NCBI GenBank assembly: GCA_016183005.1
Contig: JACPFN010000002.1
Span: forward strand, 1-64,000
DNA from: Candidatus Babelota bacterium
Lineage (GTDB): Bacteria; Babelota; Babeliae; Babelales; Chromulinivoraceae
Length of the DNA stretch: 64,000 nucleotides
Reading direction: 5' to 3'
Shown: positions 19,159 through 28,492 of the stretch, in pieces
Layout: each line of letters begins with the position of its first letter
Numbering within the stretch: the stretch's first letter is position 1
Program-made: the position numbers and the translations under genes
Notes under the pieces: generated by a model
What the model saw: the letters and a program-made list of their open reading frames with translations, nothing else
Databases searched by the model: none
Told to the model about the DNA's origin: nothing

Positions 19159-21942
19159 ATGAAATTGATGCAAAAAATAAATTTAGGAATTATTCTTTTT
19201 TTATTTGGTAAAGTTTTTGCAGCGCTTCCTTTAGCGACTAAGGAGCAACTTAATCAAGGCAAGGCTCTTAAAAATAATATTTTAAACAGTGTGCAGTCTA
19301 ATACTTCAAAGGCTACAAGTCTTCCTACATTTATTCCTGCTAGCACAGCCAAAACAACAGTGTCAATGCCGGTTGTTTCTGATTTGCCTGTACAATCAGA
19401 GGCGGTTGATAATCTTAGCAAACCAAAATCGATAATGTATGCAGCAAGTCCTAAAGATTCAGCAATCACGGTCACTGATGCTTTACCAAAATTAAATATG
19501 AATACAGTGTTTAGAGATAGTCCCGTTGTTCAACAAAATAATCGATCCATAGATAAAAACATTATAGAAAAAACCGCAACTGTATTATCTCAGGAAGAAA
19601 AAAAGGAAGAGCCTAGTGTGTTATATCAAAATGAACAGATGGTTCAAGATCCCGCTATGATATCATTTAATTTTGAAGATGCTAGCTTAACGAATTTATT
19701 ATCGTATATAGAGTCAGTATTTGGCGTAAAATTTATCACTGATGATATTATCGTAGGTGCTAAAGATGCAAAAGGTGCGCCTGTACCAGTAAATTCAGTT
19801 GCTGGGCATAAAATTAATTTTAGAACTAATAAAAATTTAACTTTTAAAGAGGCATGGGATCTATTTATAACTTTCATGAATATTTCTGGGTTTAATATTG
19901 TCCCCATGACTAGTGATAGGTTTTATCGTGTAGTGCCATTAGCAAAATCTTCACATGAAGCGATTCCTACTTATATTGGTTTAAATCATGATGTTCTTCC
20001 TGACAGTGAAATGATTGTTCGTTATGTTTATTTTGCAAAAAATATCATGGATTTATCTAAGTTACAGATATTTTTGAAAAATTTTCAAAGTGGTTCAGCA
20101 AAACTTGATGTTTATTCTGATTTAAGGGCATTGATTTTTACCGATAGATCTTCATCAATTAAATCATTGATGCAAATTGTTAATGAATTTGATAAAGGCA
20201 TGACGCCAGAAGTTGTTTCTGTGATTAAGCTTAAGCGTGCTAATGTTGATGATGTTGTTAAATTATATGAGGCATTAAAGCCTCAAAATCCAGCAGGAAT
20301 TCAGCAGGGAGCAATAAAGATTTGGAGTTTGCCTTCAAAGGAATCAACTTTAGATTATTTTTCTGCTGACGTTAATTTGGTAGGAGACAAGAGAACTAAT
20401 TCTTTGGTTGTTTTGGGAGCTGTTCGAGACGTTAAGCGTGTAGAAGATTTTATCACTAAATATATTGATATAGAGATTGAAAAAAATGCTCCACCTGTCT
20501 TTACATATAAATTACAATATACGAATGCTCAAGATATAACCAATCTTGTAAATCAGGTTATTAAGTATGGCGCAACTACTGATGTGGGAAAGTACGGTGG
20601 TGTTCGTGATGGTATTAAATATTTCCAACAAATGAATATTGTTGCAGATCCTTATACAAATTCTTTGATGATTAATGCAACTAAGGAAGATTTTGAAGTT
20701 ATTAAGTCATTACTTGAAGAGCTTGATGTTCCTCAAAAACAGGTCGGAATTGAAGTTTTAATGGTTTTGATAAAAGATTCAGATGTTAAGAGCCTTGGTT
20801 CTCAGATTAGTGGACCAAATGGAGCAGGATCTACTGTTCCAGGCGCAAACCTATTTGGTCCAACTTTTGCACAATCTATGACAGCACAAACATCAGGAAT
20901 TCCATCGGGTAGTACGGCAGTTGTTGGCCAAAATACTTCTGGGACTGGTGATGATTTTTCTTTAAAACAAAGCTTAGCGCAGCTTTTGGGAAATCCATCA
21001 GTTAATGAAGTGGGGAGTGTTTTATTAACATTTGGAAGACCGATCTGGGCAGTTTTTAAGGTGCTTAAAACGATCACTTCAACACATATAATATCAAATC
21101 CTTTCATTGTCGTTTCAAACAATATGAAAGGAACTATCTCAAGCGGAGAACAGAGACGTCAGATATCTTCTGAAATTGTTGCTTCCGGAGGCACCCAGGT
21201 CAAAGGGCTTATTGCTGTTGATGCTAAATTAACGCTTGATATTACTCCTCAAATAAATAATGCCAATATGGTTAATTTAATTATTGATTTTAAAAATGAA
21301 ACATTTACACAACCAGCTTCAGTTTCGAATTCTGATGGGGAGCAATCACCAAGAGACCTGAAACATATTATAACAAAGGTTACTGTTGCAAATGGTGAAA
21401 CTTTGGTACTTGGTGGAATTATGACGGAAGGATTTTCATCGAGTTCAAATGGTGTACCATTCCTTTCTTCTATCCCAATATTTGGATGGTTCTTTAAATC
21501 TAAAACAAGAACAGTAAGTAGAAATCATTTTATGATATTCATATGTCCACGCTTGTTGGATCCTATTCATGATGATGATCAGGTTGATAAATATACTCAG
21601 TATAAATTACAAGAAGTCAAACAACACTTAGATTTGATAGATGAAAGTGATTGGTTTGCGGTACAAAAAGATCCAATACAAAGAGCATTTTTTGGTAGTG
21701 AAGCATCAAATCTTCAGCAATTATATACCAGTGATACTTATTTACGAAATCAAAAGCTGGATGGTAAAATAGATAATCCGCAAGTTACTACCAGAAAAAA
21801 GCGTGCAAAAAAATCCAAATCTAAAAAAAATCTGTCGAATGAAGGTTTTGTAATTCAACCAGGGGTAACAAATAGTCAGAATTTAGATAATAGATTAAAA
21901 AATTCTATAGTCAGTAGTGTAGCGCAAGGAGATGTTGTATGA
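19159..21942 (+). CDS. gspD: Secretin (GspD/PilQ family), first copy
   Basis: 927 residues: a signal peptide (about 1-21), a Ser/Thr-rich linker to about 160, an N0 domain (ISFNFEDASLTNLLSYIESVF), repeated N1-type domains, a Gly/Ser-rich loop near 560-600 and the secretin core. The core contains the family signature region GVPFLSSIPIFGWFFKSK. The C-terminus ends in a Lys-rich stretch (RKKRAKKSKSKKN). It is longer than usual for GspD. It forms the outer-membrane channel for type II secretion or pilus exit. The stop overlaps gspL by four bases. Confidence 0.92.
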   Translation: MKLMQKINLGIILFLFGKVFAALPLATKEQLNQGKALKNNILNSVQSNTSKATSLPTFIPASTAKTTVSMPVVSDLPVQSEAVDNLSKPKSIMYAASPKDSAITVTDALPKLNMNTVFRDSPVVQQNNRSIDKNIIEKTATVLSQEEKKEEPSVLYQNEQMVQDPAMISFNFEDASLTNLLSYIESVFGVKFITDDIIVGAKDAKGAPVPVNSVAGHKINFRTNKNLTFKEAWDLFITFMNISGFNIVPMTSDRFYRVVPLAKSSHEAIPTYIGLNHDVLPDSEMIVRYVYFAKNIMDLSKLQIFLKNFQSGSAKLDVYSDLRALIFTDRSSSIKSLMQIVNEFDKGMTPEVVSVIKLKRANVDDVVKLYEALKPQNPAGIQQGAIKIWSLPSKESTLDYFSADVNLVGDKRTNSLVVLGAVRDVKRVEDFITKYIDIEIEKNAPPVFTYKLQYTNAQDITNLVNQVIKYGATTDVGKYGGVRDGIKYFQQMNIVADPYTNSLMINATKEDFEVIKSLLEELDVPQKQVGIEVLMVLIKDSDVKSLGSQISGPNGAGSTVPGANLFGPTFAQSMTAQTSGIPSGSTAVVGQNTSGTGDDFSLKQSLAQLLGNPSVNEVGSVLLTFGRPIWAVFKVLKTITSTHIISNPFIVVSNNMKGTISSGEQRRQISSEIVASGGTQVKGLIAVDAKLTLDITPQINNANMVNLIIDFKNETFTQPASVSNSDGEQSPRDLKHIITKVTVANGETLVLGGIMTEGFSSSSNGVPFLSSIPIFGWFFKSKTRTVSRNHFMIFICPRLLDPIHDDDQVDKYTQYKLQEVKQHLDLIDESDWFAVQKDPIQRAFFGSEASNLQQLYTSDTYLRNQKLDGKIDNPQVTTRKKRAKKSKSKKNLSNEGFVIQPGVTNSQNLDNRLKNSIVSSVAQGDVV

Positions 21943-23675
21943 TGCATGATTTGTTCATTCCTTGCCGTATAGGTAACTATTATTTACATACAAAAAAAAT
22001 ACTTACCATAGAAATTACGCCGGTAGTTGTTTATGGATTGCTGTTTGAGTGTGTTGGTAAAAAAATTATATTAAAAGATTCATATACCGTTAGCTTAAAA
22101 GAAGATAGTCTAGCAATTTTGCATGGAGCTATAAAAAAAATAATTTCATCTGCGGGTAAAATTGATGAGATTATTTCTATATGTGCTGCATCGGCAATGA
22201 TATTTAAAGAGTTAAGGGTGCCTTTTTTAGGAAGAGAAAACATTGAAGTAGTTTTGCCTTTGGAAATAGAAAACATGCTCCCATTTCCTTTGGATCAAGC
22301 GATAATTGATTTTATTATCACTGATGAAGATTTAGATAAAAAAGTATCAACAATATTGGTTTGTGCAGTTAGAAGGCATGATATTGATGAGCAATATGAG
22401 CTATTTAAAAAAGCAGATGTTTCGCTTGATATGTTAACTGTAGATGTTTTTGGATTATATCGTTTGTATCAGATATATGCTGGTCAAAATGATTCTGTAT
22501 TACAACCCATTAAAAATTTTTCATTAAAAGAAAAATTATCACGATTAAGTCATGCATTATATTCAGTTTTTATACGTAAAAAAAATGATATGAATAGTAA
22601 TTATTCGCATCAGATCTTGCAGAGTTTTCATGCAAATACGAGTGAAGTATTAGTTGATATTGGATATAGTAGTATTAAAGTTTTATATATGAAGAATCGA
22701 ATATTGTATTATGTTCGTTTAATTCCATTTGGTGTTGAACAAATATTATCTTCTTTGGAGCAACAGTCAGAAAAGAGATATGAGGATATCATACATGTTC
22801 TATCTTCTGATGGGCAAATTGATTCAATATTTTCTGAACAGTTAAGAAGAATTTTTGAAGAGGTATCAAGAACTTTGCTCTATTTTCAGCAGCAAGAGGG
22901 TGGTCAATATTTGTCGCCATCTAAAATTATGTTTACTGGTTTTTTTACTAATTTTATTATTTTTACTAATCAGGCAAAATCTTATTTTGGCTCTATTGTT
23001 TCAAGTGTTGATATGAGTACGTGTTTGGCTCGTATACCAGTTATTAATAATTCAAAAACAGCTATTACTTCGCAGCAATTTAGTGTTTTGTCATCTGGGT
23101 TATTGTGGTACTTTCATAAAGAGAATAATTTACTCAAAGACGTTGCTGAAAAGAAAGAGTTGCGTGTTACAACTTTACAATTGTTGGTAATGTTTTTGGT
23201 AAGTATATTATCTATTGGCGGTGTTTGGTGGCGCAGCAGTGAGCAGATACAAAGATGGCAGACGGCTTATAGTGCATCTCGTAAGCAGCTTTTAATAGAG
23301 ATTCAAGGTCAGATGGGGCTTGATCTTTACGGTGAAAAAAATCTAAAAACCTTAGTTCAAAAAACAGAGGATGTTTTAAGTCGTGAGCGTCAGCTCTGGT
23401 TTTCTTTTACGCAGAAAAATGAAGCTTCGATTCTTGAGTATTTACAGGATTTAAGTCTTGCTATTGATCGTGAAGCAATAGGGTTAGAATTAAAAAACTT
23501 ACATATTGATTATCAAAAAATTATTATGACTGGCACCGTTAAAGGTTTTTCAGCGCTTGATGTTTTTTATGAAGAGCTTCAGGAGCTTAAATTGTTAAAA
23601 CTTGTCGACAGGCCAATGGAGCTTTCTTGGACTATCGAATTAAAGCCAAAAGTTATTTTAAAAGGGGCGTCATGA
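21939..23675 (+). CDS. gspL: GspL-like inner-membrane platform protein
   Basis: 578 residues with an actin-like cytoplasmic domain of PilM/GspL type (EVVLPLEIENMLPFPLDQAI near 110; SEVLVDIGYSSIKVLYM near 235). One membrane helix lies near 415 (LLVMFLVSILSIGGVWW), followed by a periplasmic ferredoxin-like tail with coiled-coil character. This is the GspL plan, equivalent to PilM fused to PilN. GspL normally docks the secretion ATPase GspE, which is not encoded here. Confidence 0.82.
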   Translation: MMHDLFIPCRIGNYYLHTKKILTIEITPVVVYGLLFECVGKKIILKDSYTVSLKEDSLAILHGAIKKIISSAGKIDEIISICAASAMIFKELRVPFLGRENIEVVLPLEIENMLPFPLDQAIIDFIITDEDLDKKVSTILVCAVRRHDIDEQYELFKKADVSLDMLTVDVFGLYRLYQIYAGQNDSVLQPIKNFSLKEKLSRLSHALYSVFIRKKNDMNSNYSHQILQSFHANTSEVLVDIGYSSIKVLYMKNRILYYVRLIPFGVEQILSSLEQQSEKRYEDIIHVLSSDGQIDSIFSEQLRRIFEEVSRTLLYFQQQEGGQYLSPSKIMFTGFFTNFIIFTNQAKSYFGSIVSSVDMSTCLARIPVINNSKTAITSQQFSVLSSGLLWYFHKENNLLKDVAEKKELRVTTLQLLVMFLVSILSIGGVWWRSSEQIQRWQTAYSASRKQLLIEIQGQMGLDLYGEKNLKTLVQKTEDVLSRERQLWFSFTQKNEASILEYLQDLSLAIDREAIGLELKNLHIDYQKIIMTGTVKGFSALDVFYEELQELKLLKLVDRPMELSWTIELKPKVILKGAS

Positions 23676-24223
23676 AATTTTTAAATATATTGCAAGAGCG
23701 TTTAGCTTCTTTTGAAAAAAAGGAGATAGTGCGATTTGGTTTTATATATTTGGCCGTTTGTGTGGTGACAGTAGCTGGAATTATAGGCTATTATGTATAC
23801 TCGCTTCAAGAGATGAAGGGGAAAATAGCTCTGTTAAATAAATCTCGTAATTCGATACAGACTATTTTTACGCAATATCAGGTAGTCAAACAGCAAAAAA
23901 ATAAAGTTGATGAAGCTTTAAAACAAAATAGTAAATTTAATATTGTAAGATTTTTTCAAGATATTATTCAAAAGAAAAGCTTAACTAATCAAACAACAAC
24001 TAAGGTCAGTCGTCAACAATTGCCCAATGGATATTTGGAAGAAAATTTACAAATTGTAATTAATCAAATTGACACTAAAATAATGTGTGAAATATTGTAT
24101 GAAATTCAACAAGAATCTATAGTTTATATTGTAAGTATTGATGTAACAAAACCAAATTTTGTTAAAAAAATTAATCTTTCTATGGCGATAGCAACACTTA
24201 GGGCAGAGGAACAATCTACATGA
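23672..24223 (+). CDS. gspM: GspM/PilO-like inner-membrane protein
   Basis: 183 residues from the ATG that overlaps the gspL stop (ATGA). A short cytoplasmic start is followed by one membrane helix (FGFIYLAVCVVTVAGIIGYYVY), a coiled-coil segment and a small periplasmic domain. This is the bitopic plan of GspM and PilO, partners of GspL and PilN. Identity rests mainly on topology and position. Its stop overlaps the next secretin gene by four bases. Confidence 0.68.
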   Translation: MKFLNILQERLASFEKKEIVRFGFIYLAVCVVTVAGIIGYYVYSLQEMKGKIALLNKSRNSIQTIFTQYQVVKQQKNKVDEALKQNSKFNIVRFFQDIIQKKSLTNQTTTKVSRQQLPNGYLEENLQIVINQIDTKIMCEILYEIQQESIVYIVSIDVTKPNFVKKINLSMAIATLRAEEQST

Positions 24224-26826
24224 AAAATTCTATTTCAAAATATACTGTTTTACTACTATTAATATGTTCTTTATTTCAAACTAATATCCCTATGCTTTTG
24301 GATAAAGATATGAGTTCTGCTGATATTCAAGAAATTATCTCTTTTGCTGAAAAAAAAATGAAACAAGAGCGTAAAAAGTCATTGTCTGGAGTATCAAGTG
24401 AACTTATTGAGTTTAAATATACACAAAAAAACATTAAAGATTTAATATCTGAGTTTGCTCAAAAATTAGGAATTAATATTTTATATCCAGAGACAGATCC
24501 GATAGCATCTCAAGTAACCTTTGACGCAGGAAGAAGGATTACTATCGCAGAGGCTTGGGATTTTATTAAAATGATTATTGAGCAGGCTGGTTATACATTA
24601 GTTTTCAGAACGCCGGGTGTTTATGCACTTATGCAAAATACGCGTGTTTTAACTGAGGCATTACCAATATATATAAATGTTGATATTAATCAATTGCCTG
24701 ATACCTTTGAACGTATTCGTTATATGTATACATTTTCAAACATTTCGGTTGCAGCAGCAAAGATTCAACAAGAGATTAATGCAATTTTAACAGATATTTT
24801 GGCAGCTCCCGCTGAAAAATTATATATTTTAGATGCAACATCAAACTCTATTATTTTTACAGCACGTGCAGATTTAATTAAAACAGTCATGCAACTTTTA
24901 GCGGTATTAGATGAAACTGGATTTACTCGAGTTGTTGAAATTATGAAGCTTAAGCATGCACAAGCAAAAGATATTGAGGCGTTGTTTAAAGATATTCTTA
25001 CTCCTAATCAAGCTCAAAAGGGCGCAGCTTTTATGAGTACAGCATCGATACCAAGAGCGCGTTATTTTTCTGATACCATTAAGGTGCAAAATTTAGATCC
25101 AAATAATGCACGTTCTTTAAATAGTATTGTAATTATTGGTAAGCAAGAAGATGTTGCTCAGGTTAAAAGTTTTATTCAAAAATATTTGGATATTCCACAG
25201 GAGCAAGGAAAGTCATTTTTTCATGTTGTTGAACTTGAATGGCTTAAAGCAAAAGATTTTGCATCGTTACTTCAGTCATTAGTGTCTCCAGGATCAGGTG
25301 GTTCATCGCAAGCATCAGGTACTATTTCTTCTGATCTTAGTTTTGATCCTCATATTACCATTATACCAGAGATAGCAACTCAGGGTAGTCAGGCTGGACA
25401 GTCACAATCACAATCGGGCTCAGGATCTAATGGTGGGGCTTCCGGGCCTGTCGCAAATAATGTGCAACGTGGTGGAAATAAGTTAGTAATAGTTTGTAGT
25501 GCAAGAGATTGGGTTAGGATTCAGGCACTTATTAAGCAGCTTGATAAGCCTCAAAAGCAGGTAATTATTGAGGGAATTGTTATGGATCTAAGCTCTGAAT
25601 TTACAAGAAAGCTTGCAACACAAATGAGAACACAGGGAATTACAACATCCATATTTCCTAAGCATATGCAAGCACAGGCAGCGCTTGTAACCAATGCAAT
25701 TTTAGGTGGTGGTATAGGAAGTACGCCTGATTATAATTATTTAAATTTAGTTGGGGATTTATCAGATATTCTAAATCCAGCGGGCGTTGTTACAGCGAGT
25801 CCTGTAACAACAGGAGTTTTAACTAATCCCAGTTCCGCATCATCGGCAACCTCACCGTTTTATGCACCGTTAAAAGGAACATTGGGGCTTATTAGCGGGG
25901 GTAAAGAGCGAACTGGTGGGGCCTGGGCATTTTTTCAGCTTTTATCTACTCATACATCTTCCAAAATCTTTACGCGTCCGGTTGTTATGGCACTTAATAA
26001 TCAACAAGTTTCTGTAGAAAGTACAATTACAAAAGTTTTGAGAAGTGGTGCTTCTGGAACAGTTAATCCAACAGTGAGCTATGAATATGTGCCAGCTACT
26101 ATAAAAATGTATTTTACTCCGTTAATTAGTAATAAAAACAATGTTAATTTACAAATCAGCTTAGATTTAGAATTATGGGCTAATCCTGATGATGTTAATA
26201 GTGGAAACAAATCAATAAGAAACATTGGGACTAATGTATTTTTACAAAATGGTGATGTATTAGTTCTTGGTGGTGTGCTTGAGGATCGTTCACAAGTTGC
26301 AAAAAAATCCGTACCTTTTCTTGAAAGAATACCTGTTATTGGTAATTTATTTGCGGCAAGAAGTAAGCAGGCAGCAAAAACTCAACTGTTTATAGTTATT
26401 CGTGTTACGGTTGTTGAACCACGTACTCATGCTGGTATGAGCGCTATCACTAAGAATGCTGCAAATTATATGGTTGAACAATTGGCTGATACTGAAGATT
26501 TGTTTGCAAATATTAAAGATCCGATTACTCGTTGGTTTTTGGGTGACAATAGAAATGAATCACCATCCGAATATCTTGAAGATTCTATTAATGATTTATC
26601 TAAATATGATTATGGCCAAGAAGATCTTAAGGTTAAATTGAGCAAACCGCGTACATGGCATGAAAAAAGTTCTGAAAAGGGTGGAGATATTCGTATTGGT
26701 TGGTTTAGCAATTATAGTTCAAAAGATTCAGCAGCAAGTGCTCCGGCAAATAATCAAGATATGCAAAAAATTCAAGATATGTTGCAGCATATAGAAAATC
26801 CTTTTGAGCAGCGCTTAACTGTTTAA
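24220..26826 (+). CDS. Secretin (GspD/PilQ family), second copy
   Basis: 868 residues with an N-terminal signal segment and an N0-type domain (about 65-145, ELIEFKYTQKNIKDLISEFA). N1-type repeats follow with a Ser/Gly/Gln-rich insert near 355-415, then a C-terminal secretin core with SVPFLERIPVIGNLFAARSK. It is clearly homologous to, but distinct from, the secretin two genes upstream. Two secretins in one coupled operon is unusual: they may serve alternate states or substrates, or form a mixed channel. The 3' end overlaps the convergent enolase-like gene by 12 bases. Confidence 0.88.
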   Translation: MKNSISKYTVLLLLICSLFQTNIPMLLDKDMSSADIQEIISFAEKKMKQERKKSLSGVSSELIEFKYTQKNIKDLISEFAQKLGINILYPETDPIASQVTFDAGRRITIAEAWDFIKMIIEQAGYTLVFRTPGVYALMQNTRVLTEALPIYINVDINQLPDTFERIRYMYTFSNISVAAAKIQQEINAILTDILAAPAEKLYILDATSNSIIFTARADLIKTVMQLLAVLDETGFTRVVEIMKLKHAQAKDIEALFKDILTPNQAQKGAAFMSTASIPRARYFSDTIKVQNLDPNNARSLNSIVIIGKQEDVAQVKSFIQKYLDIPQEQGKSFFHVVELEWLKAKDFASLLQSLVSPGSGGSSQASGTISSDLSFDPHITIIPEIATQGSQAGQSQSQSGSGSNGGASGPVANNVQRGGNKLVIVCSARDWVRIQALIKQLDKPQKQVIIEGIVMDLSSEFTRKLATQMRTQGITTSIFPKHMQAQAALVTNAILGGGIGSTPDYNYLNLVGDLSDILNPAGVVTASPVTTGVLTNPSSASSATSPFYAPLKGTLGLISGGKERTGGAWAFFQLLSTHTSSKIFTRPVVMALNNQQVSVESTITKVLRSGASGTVNPTVSYEYVPATIKMYFTPLISNKNNVNLQISLDLELWANPDDVNSGNKSIRNIGTNVFLQNGDVLVLGGVLEDRSQVAKKSVPFLERIPVIGNLFAARSKQAAKTQLFIVIRVTVVEPRTHAGMSAITKNAANYMVEQLADTEDLFANIKDPITRWFLGDNRNESPSEYLEDSINDLSKYDYGQEDLKVKLSKPRTWHEKSSEKGGDIRIGWFSNYSSKDSAASAPANNQDMQKIQDMLQHIENPFEQRLTV

Positions 26827-28047
26827 TATTCTTTCAATTTCAAGAAGTCTGTTATATTTGGTAATGTGTTCAATTCCAAATGGAGCACCGGCCTTTAGAT
26901 ATGTAGCACCAGTTGCAATAGCAAGATCTGCAGCGAATGTATCTTCAGTGCCGAATTGATCTGCAGCGATCATAAATTTTTTTTTGTTGTTTTTGCAAGC
27001 ATCAATTGCAGCAAGTGTTTGGCTTATGGTGTTTACATATTCTGATTTAATAACAACAATATCTCCAATTTTTTTCATAATTCCCCATCGAATTCGCAAT
27101 GGATTTGATGCAAAAATATGATCAGCCATAATTTCGGTATGAGGAAGCTTCTTGGTGATCTCCTGCCATCCCGATATGTCCTTTTCGGCTATAGGATCAT
27201 ATAACATGGTTATAGAAGGATTTTGTTCAATAAGTTTTTGATATTCTTGAATCAGTAAGTTGTGAAGTAATGCTTTATTATCCACCGTATAAGTATCTGT
27301 TTTTTGATCATATATTTCATCAGCTGCAATGTTAATACCATATTCATAATGGTTATTAGCAAGAGTGTGTTCTATTTCTTCTAAAAGATTAAAAATATCA
27401 TCAATTTTTTTATGAGATATTTCATATGAACCATAGGCAGAATGTACAATAGGAATGTTTTTTAATTCTAAAATTTTTTGACTGTGATGATGTAATAAAA
27501 TAAGGCTATGGAATTGTTCTTCATAGCTTTTTTGATCATCTACTGCCATTGCTAACAGTTCTTTAAAATATTTAAAACCTTGAGTGCGGGTGCATTGAAA
27601 AAGAGATGTTAATGGTTTTACTAAAGATATTTTTTGAGTTCCAGAAATAGATTGAAGTAATTGAAAAAGTTCTATTTTCTCAGATACTGCTTGAGCTTTA
27701 AAAAGACACATACTAACGACAAGTGTTGTATTGCTTCCTAAGTTTTTTTCAGAATGCGTTAACTGAAGATCCATAAGTTTTGAATCCATAGCCAATGCAT
27801 TAATTGGCTGATTTATAAAGAGTGGCGCAATATTTTGATTAATAAATTCTATAGATGCATGCATGCGTCTTTGAATAATTTTATTGTCTACGTCATAAGC
27901 ATAGGCAGATGCTGTTTGAGGTGTTTGAAATCCAGATGGAAGTGAACTTTTAACTTGGATATTATTTTCTAGTTGTAAAGAACATTGAATTGTAGGAAGC
28001 CCTTGCGCATTAAATATTTCTTGAGCAATTAATTTTTTTACGAGCAT
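26815..28047 (-). CDS. Degenerate enolase-family protein, probably not an active enolase
   Basis: 410 residues that follow enolase from end to end: the SLPSGFQT loop (about 35), NIAADEIYD, LYDPIAEKDISGW, MADHIFASN, IKSEYVNTISQTL, FGTEDTFAADLAIATGA, YLKAG and ITKYNRLLEIE. By eye the metal ligands differ (D to Asn239 in 'DVAA', E to Tyr283 in 'IED', D to His310 in 'GDDL'). The 'GDEGG' acid region reads YGSYE and the 'SHRSG' loop reads AADQFG. The two active-site lysines (about 334 and 385) remain. It looks like a pseudoenzyme or an altered activity. Whether a normal eno exists elsewhere is not visible. Confidence 0.78.
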   Translation of the reverse strand: MLVKKLIAQEIFNAQGLPTIQCSLQLENNIQVKSSLPSGFQTPQTASAYAYDVDNKIIQRRMHASIEFINQNIAPLFINQPINALAMDSKLMDLQLTHSEKNLGSNTTLVVSMCLFKAQAVSEKIELFQLLQSISGTQKISLVKPLTSLFQCTRTQGFKYFKELLAMAVDDQKSYEEQFHSLILLHHHSQKILELKNIPIVHSAYGSYEISHKKIDDIFNLLEEIEHTLANNHYEYGINIAADEIYDQKTDTYTVDNKALLHNLLIQEYQKLIEQNPSITMLYDPIAEKDISGWQEITKKLPHTEIMADHIFASNPLRIRWGIMKKIGDIVVIKSEYVNTISQTLAAIDACKNNKKKFMIAADQFGTEDTFAADLAIATGATYLKAGAPFGIEHITKYNRLLEIERILNS

Positions 28048-28050
28048 ATT

Positions 28051-28413
28051 TTATCCTATTGTTATTTTATAAAATATGTTTTCAGCTATATGATCTAATT
28101 CTATTTTAAGATTTTCCGATGTGTATATATGTATTTTACGGGAAGCTTTTTTGAGTTTCTGTTTTTTAAGAATTATAAGAACAAATGATGTCATTTTTTG
28201 AACAAGCGCAAGACATTCTTGTTTAGTTAGCTCAGGAGCATGGGTATCGTTTTTATGTTCTATGACAAGATTTGCAATATTATCTGACATTGATGCAACT
28301 ATTTCAATTGCTTCTTGCAACAGAGCGAAATCTTCTTCCGGGTAGTTAATATGTTCTGAAGAAAAGATAGAAATATAAGATAGCAAACAAAGGGTTATTA
28401 TAATTTTTTTCAT
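28051..28413 (-). CDS. Small secreted protein, unknown function
   Basis: 120 residues: a signal peptide (MKKIIITLCLLSYISIFSSE) and a helical, Lys/Glu-rich mature part of about 100 residues. No motif is recognised. It lies 3 nt upstream of the enolase-like gene on the same strand, so the two are probably one transcript. The combination of a secreted protein with an enolase relative is not one I know. Confidence 0.5.
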   Translation of the reverse strand: MKKIIITLCLLSYISIFSSEHINYPEEDFALLQEAIEIVASMSDNIANLVIEHKNDTHAPELTKQECLALVQKMTSFVLIILKKQKLKKASRKIHIYTSENLKIELDHIAENIFYKITIG

Positions 28414-28492
28414 TATTACTCTCTTTTATGTGATAAATCTAATTTATCTGTGTAACATTATCATATAATTATTTTTAAATTATACTTAATTA

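Noticed and set aside
26815-28047. Ordinary enolase
   Set aside because: The backbone alignment is good, but the catalytic and metal residues expected for enolase are replaced, so I do not assign the eno symbol or activity.
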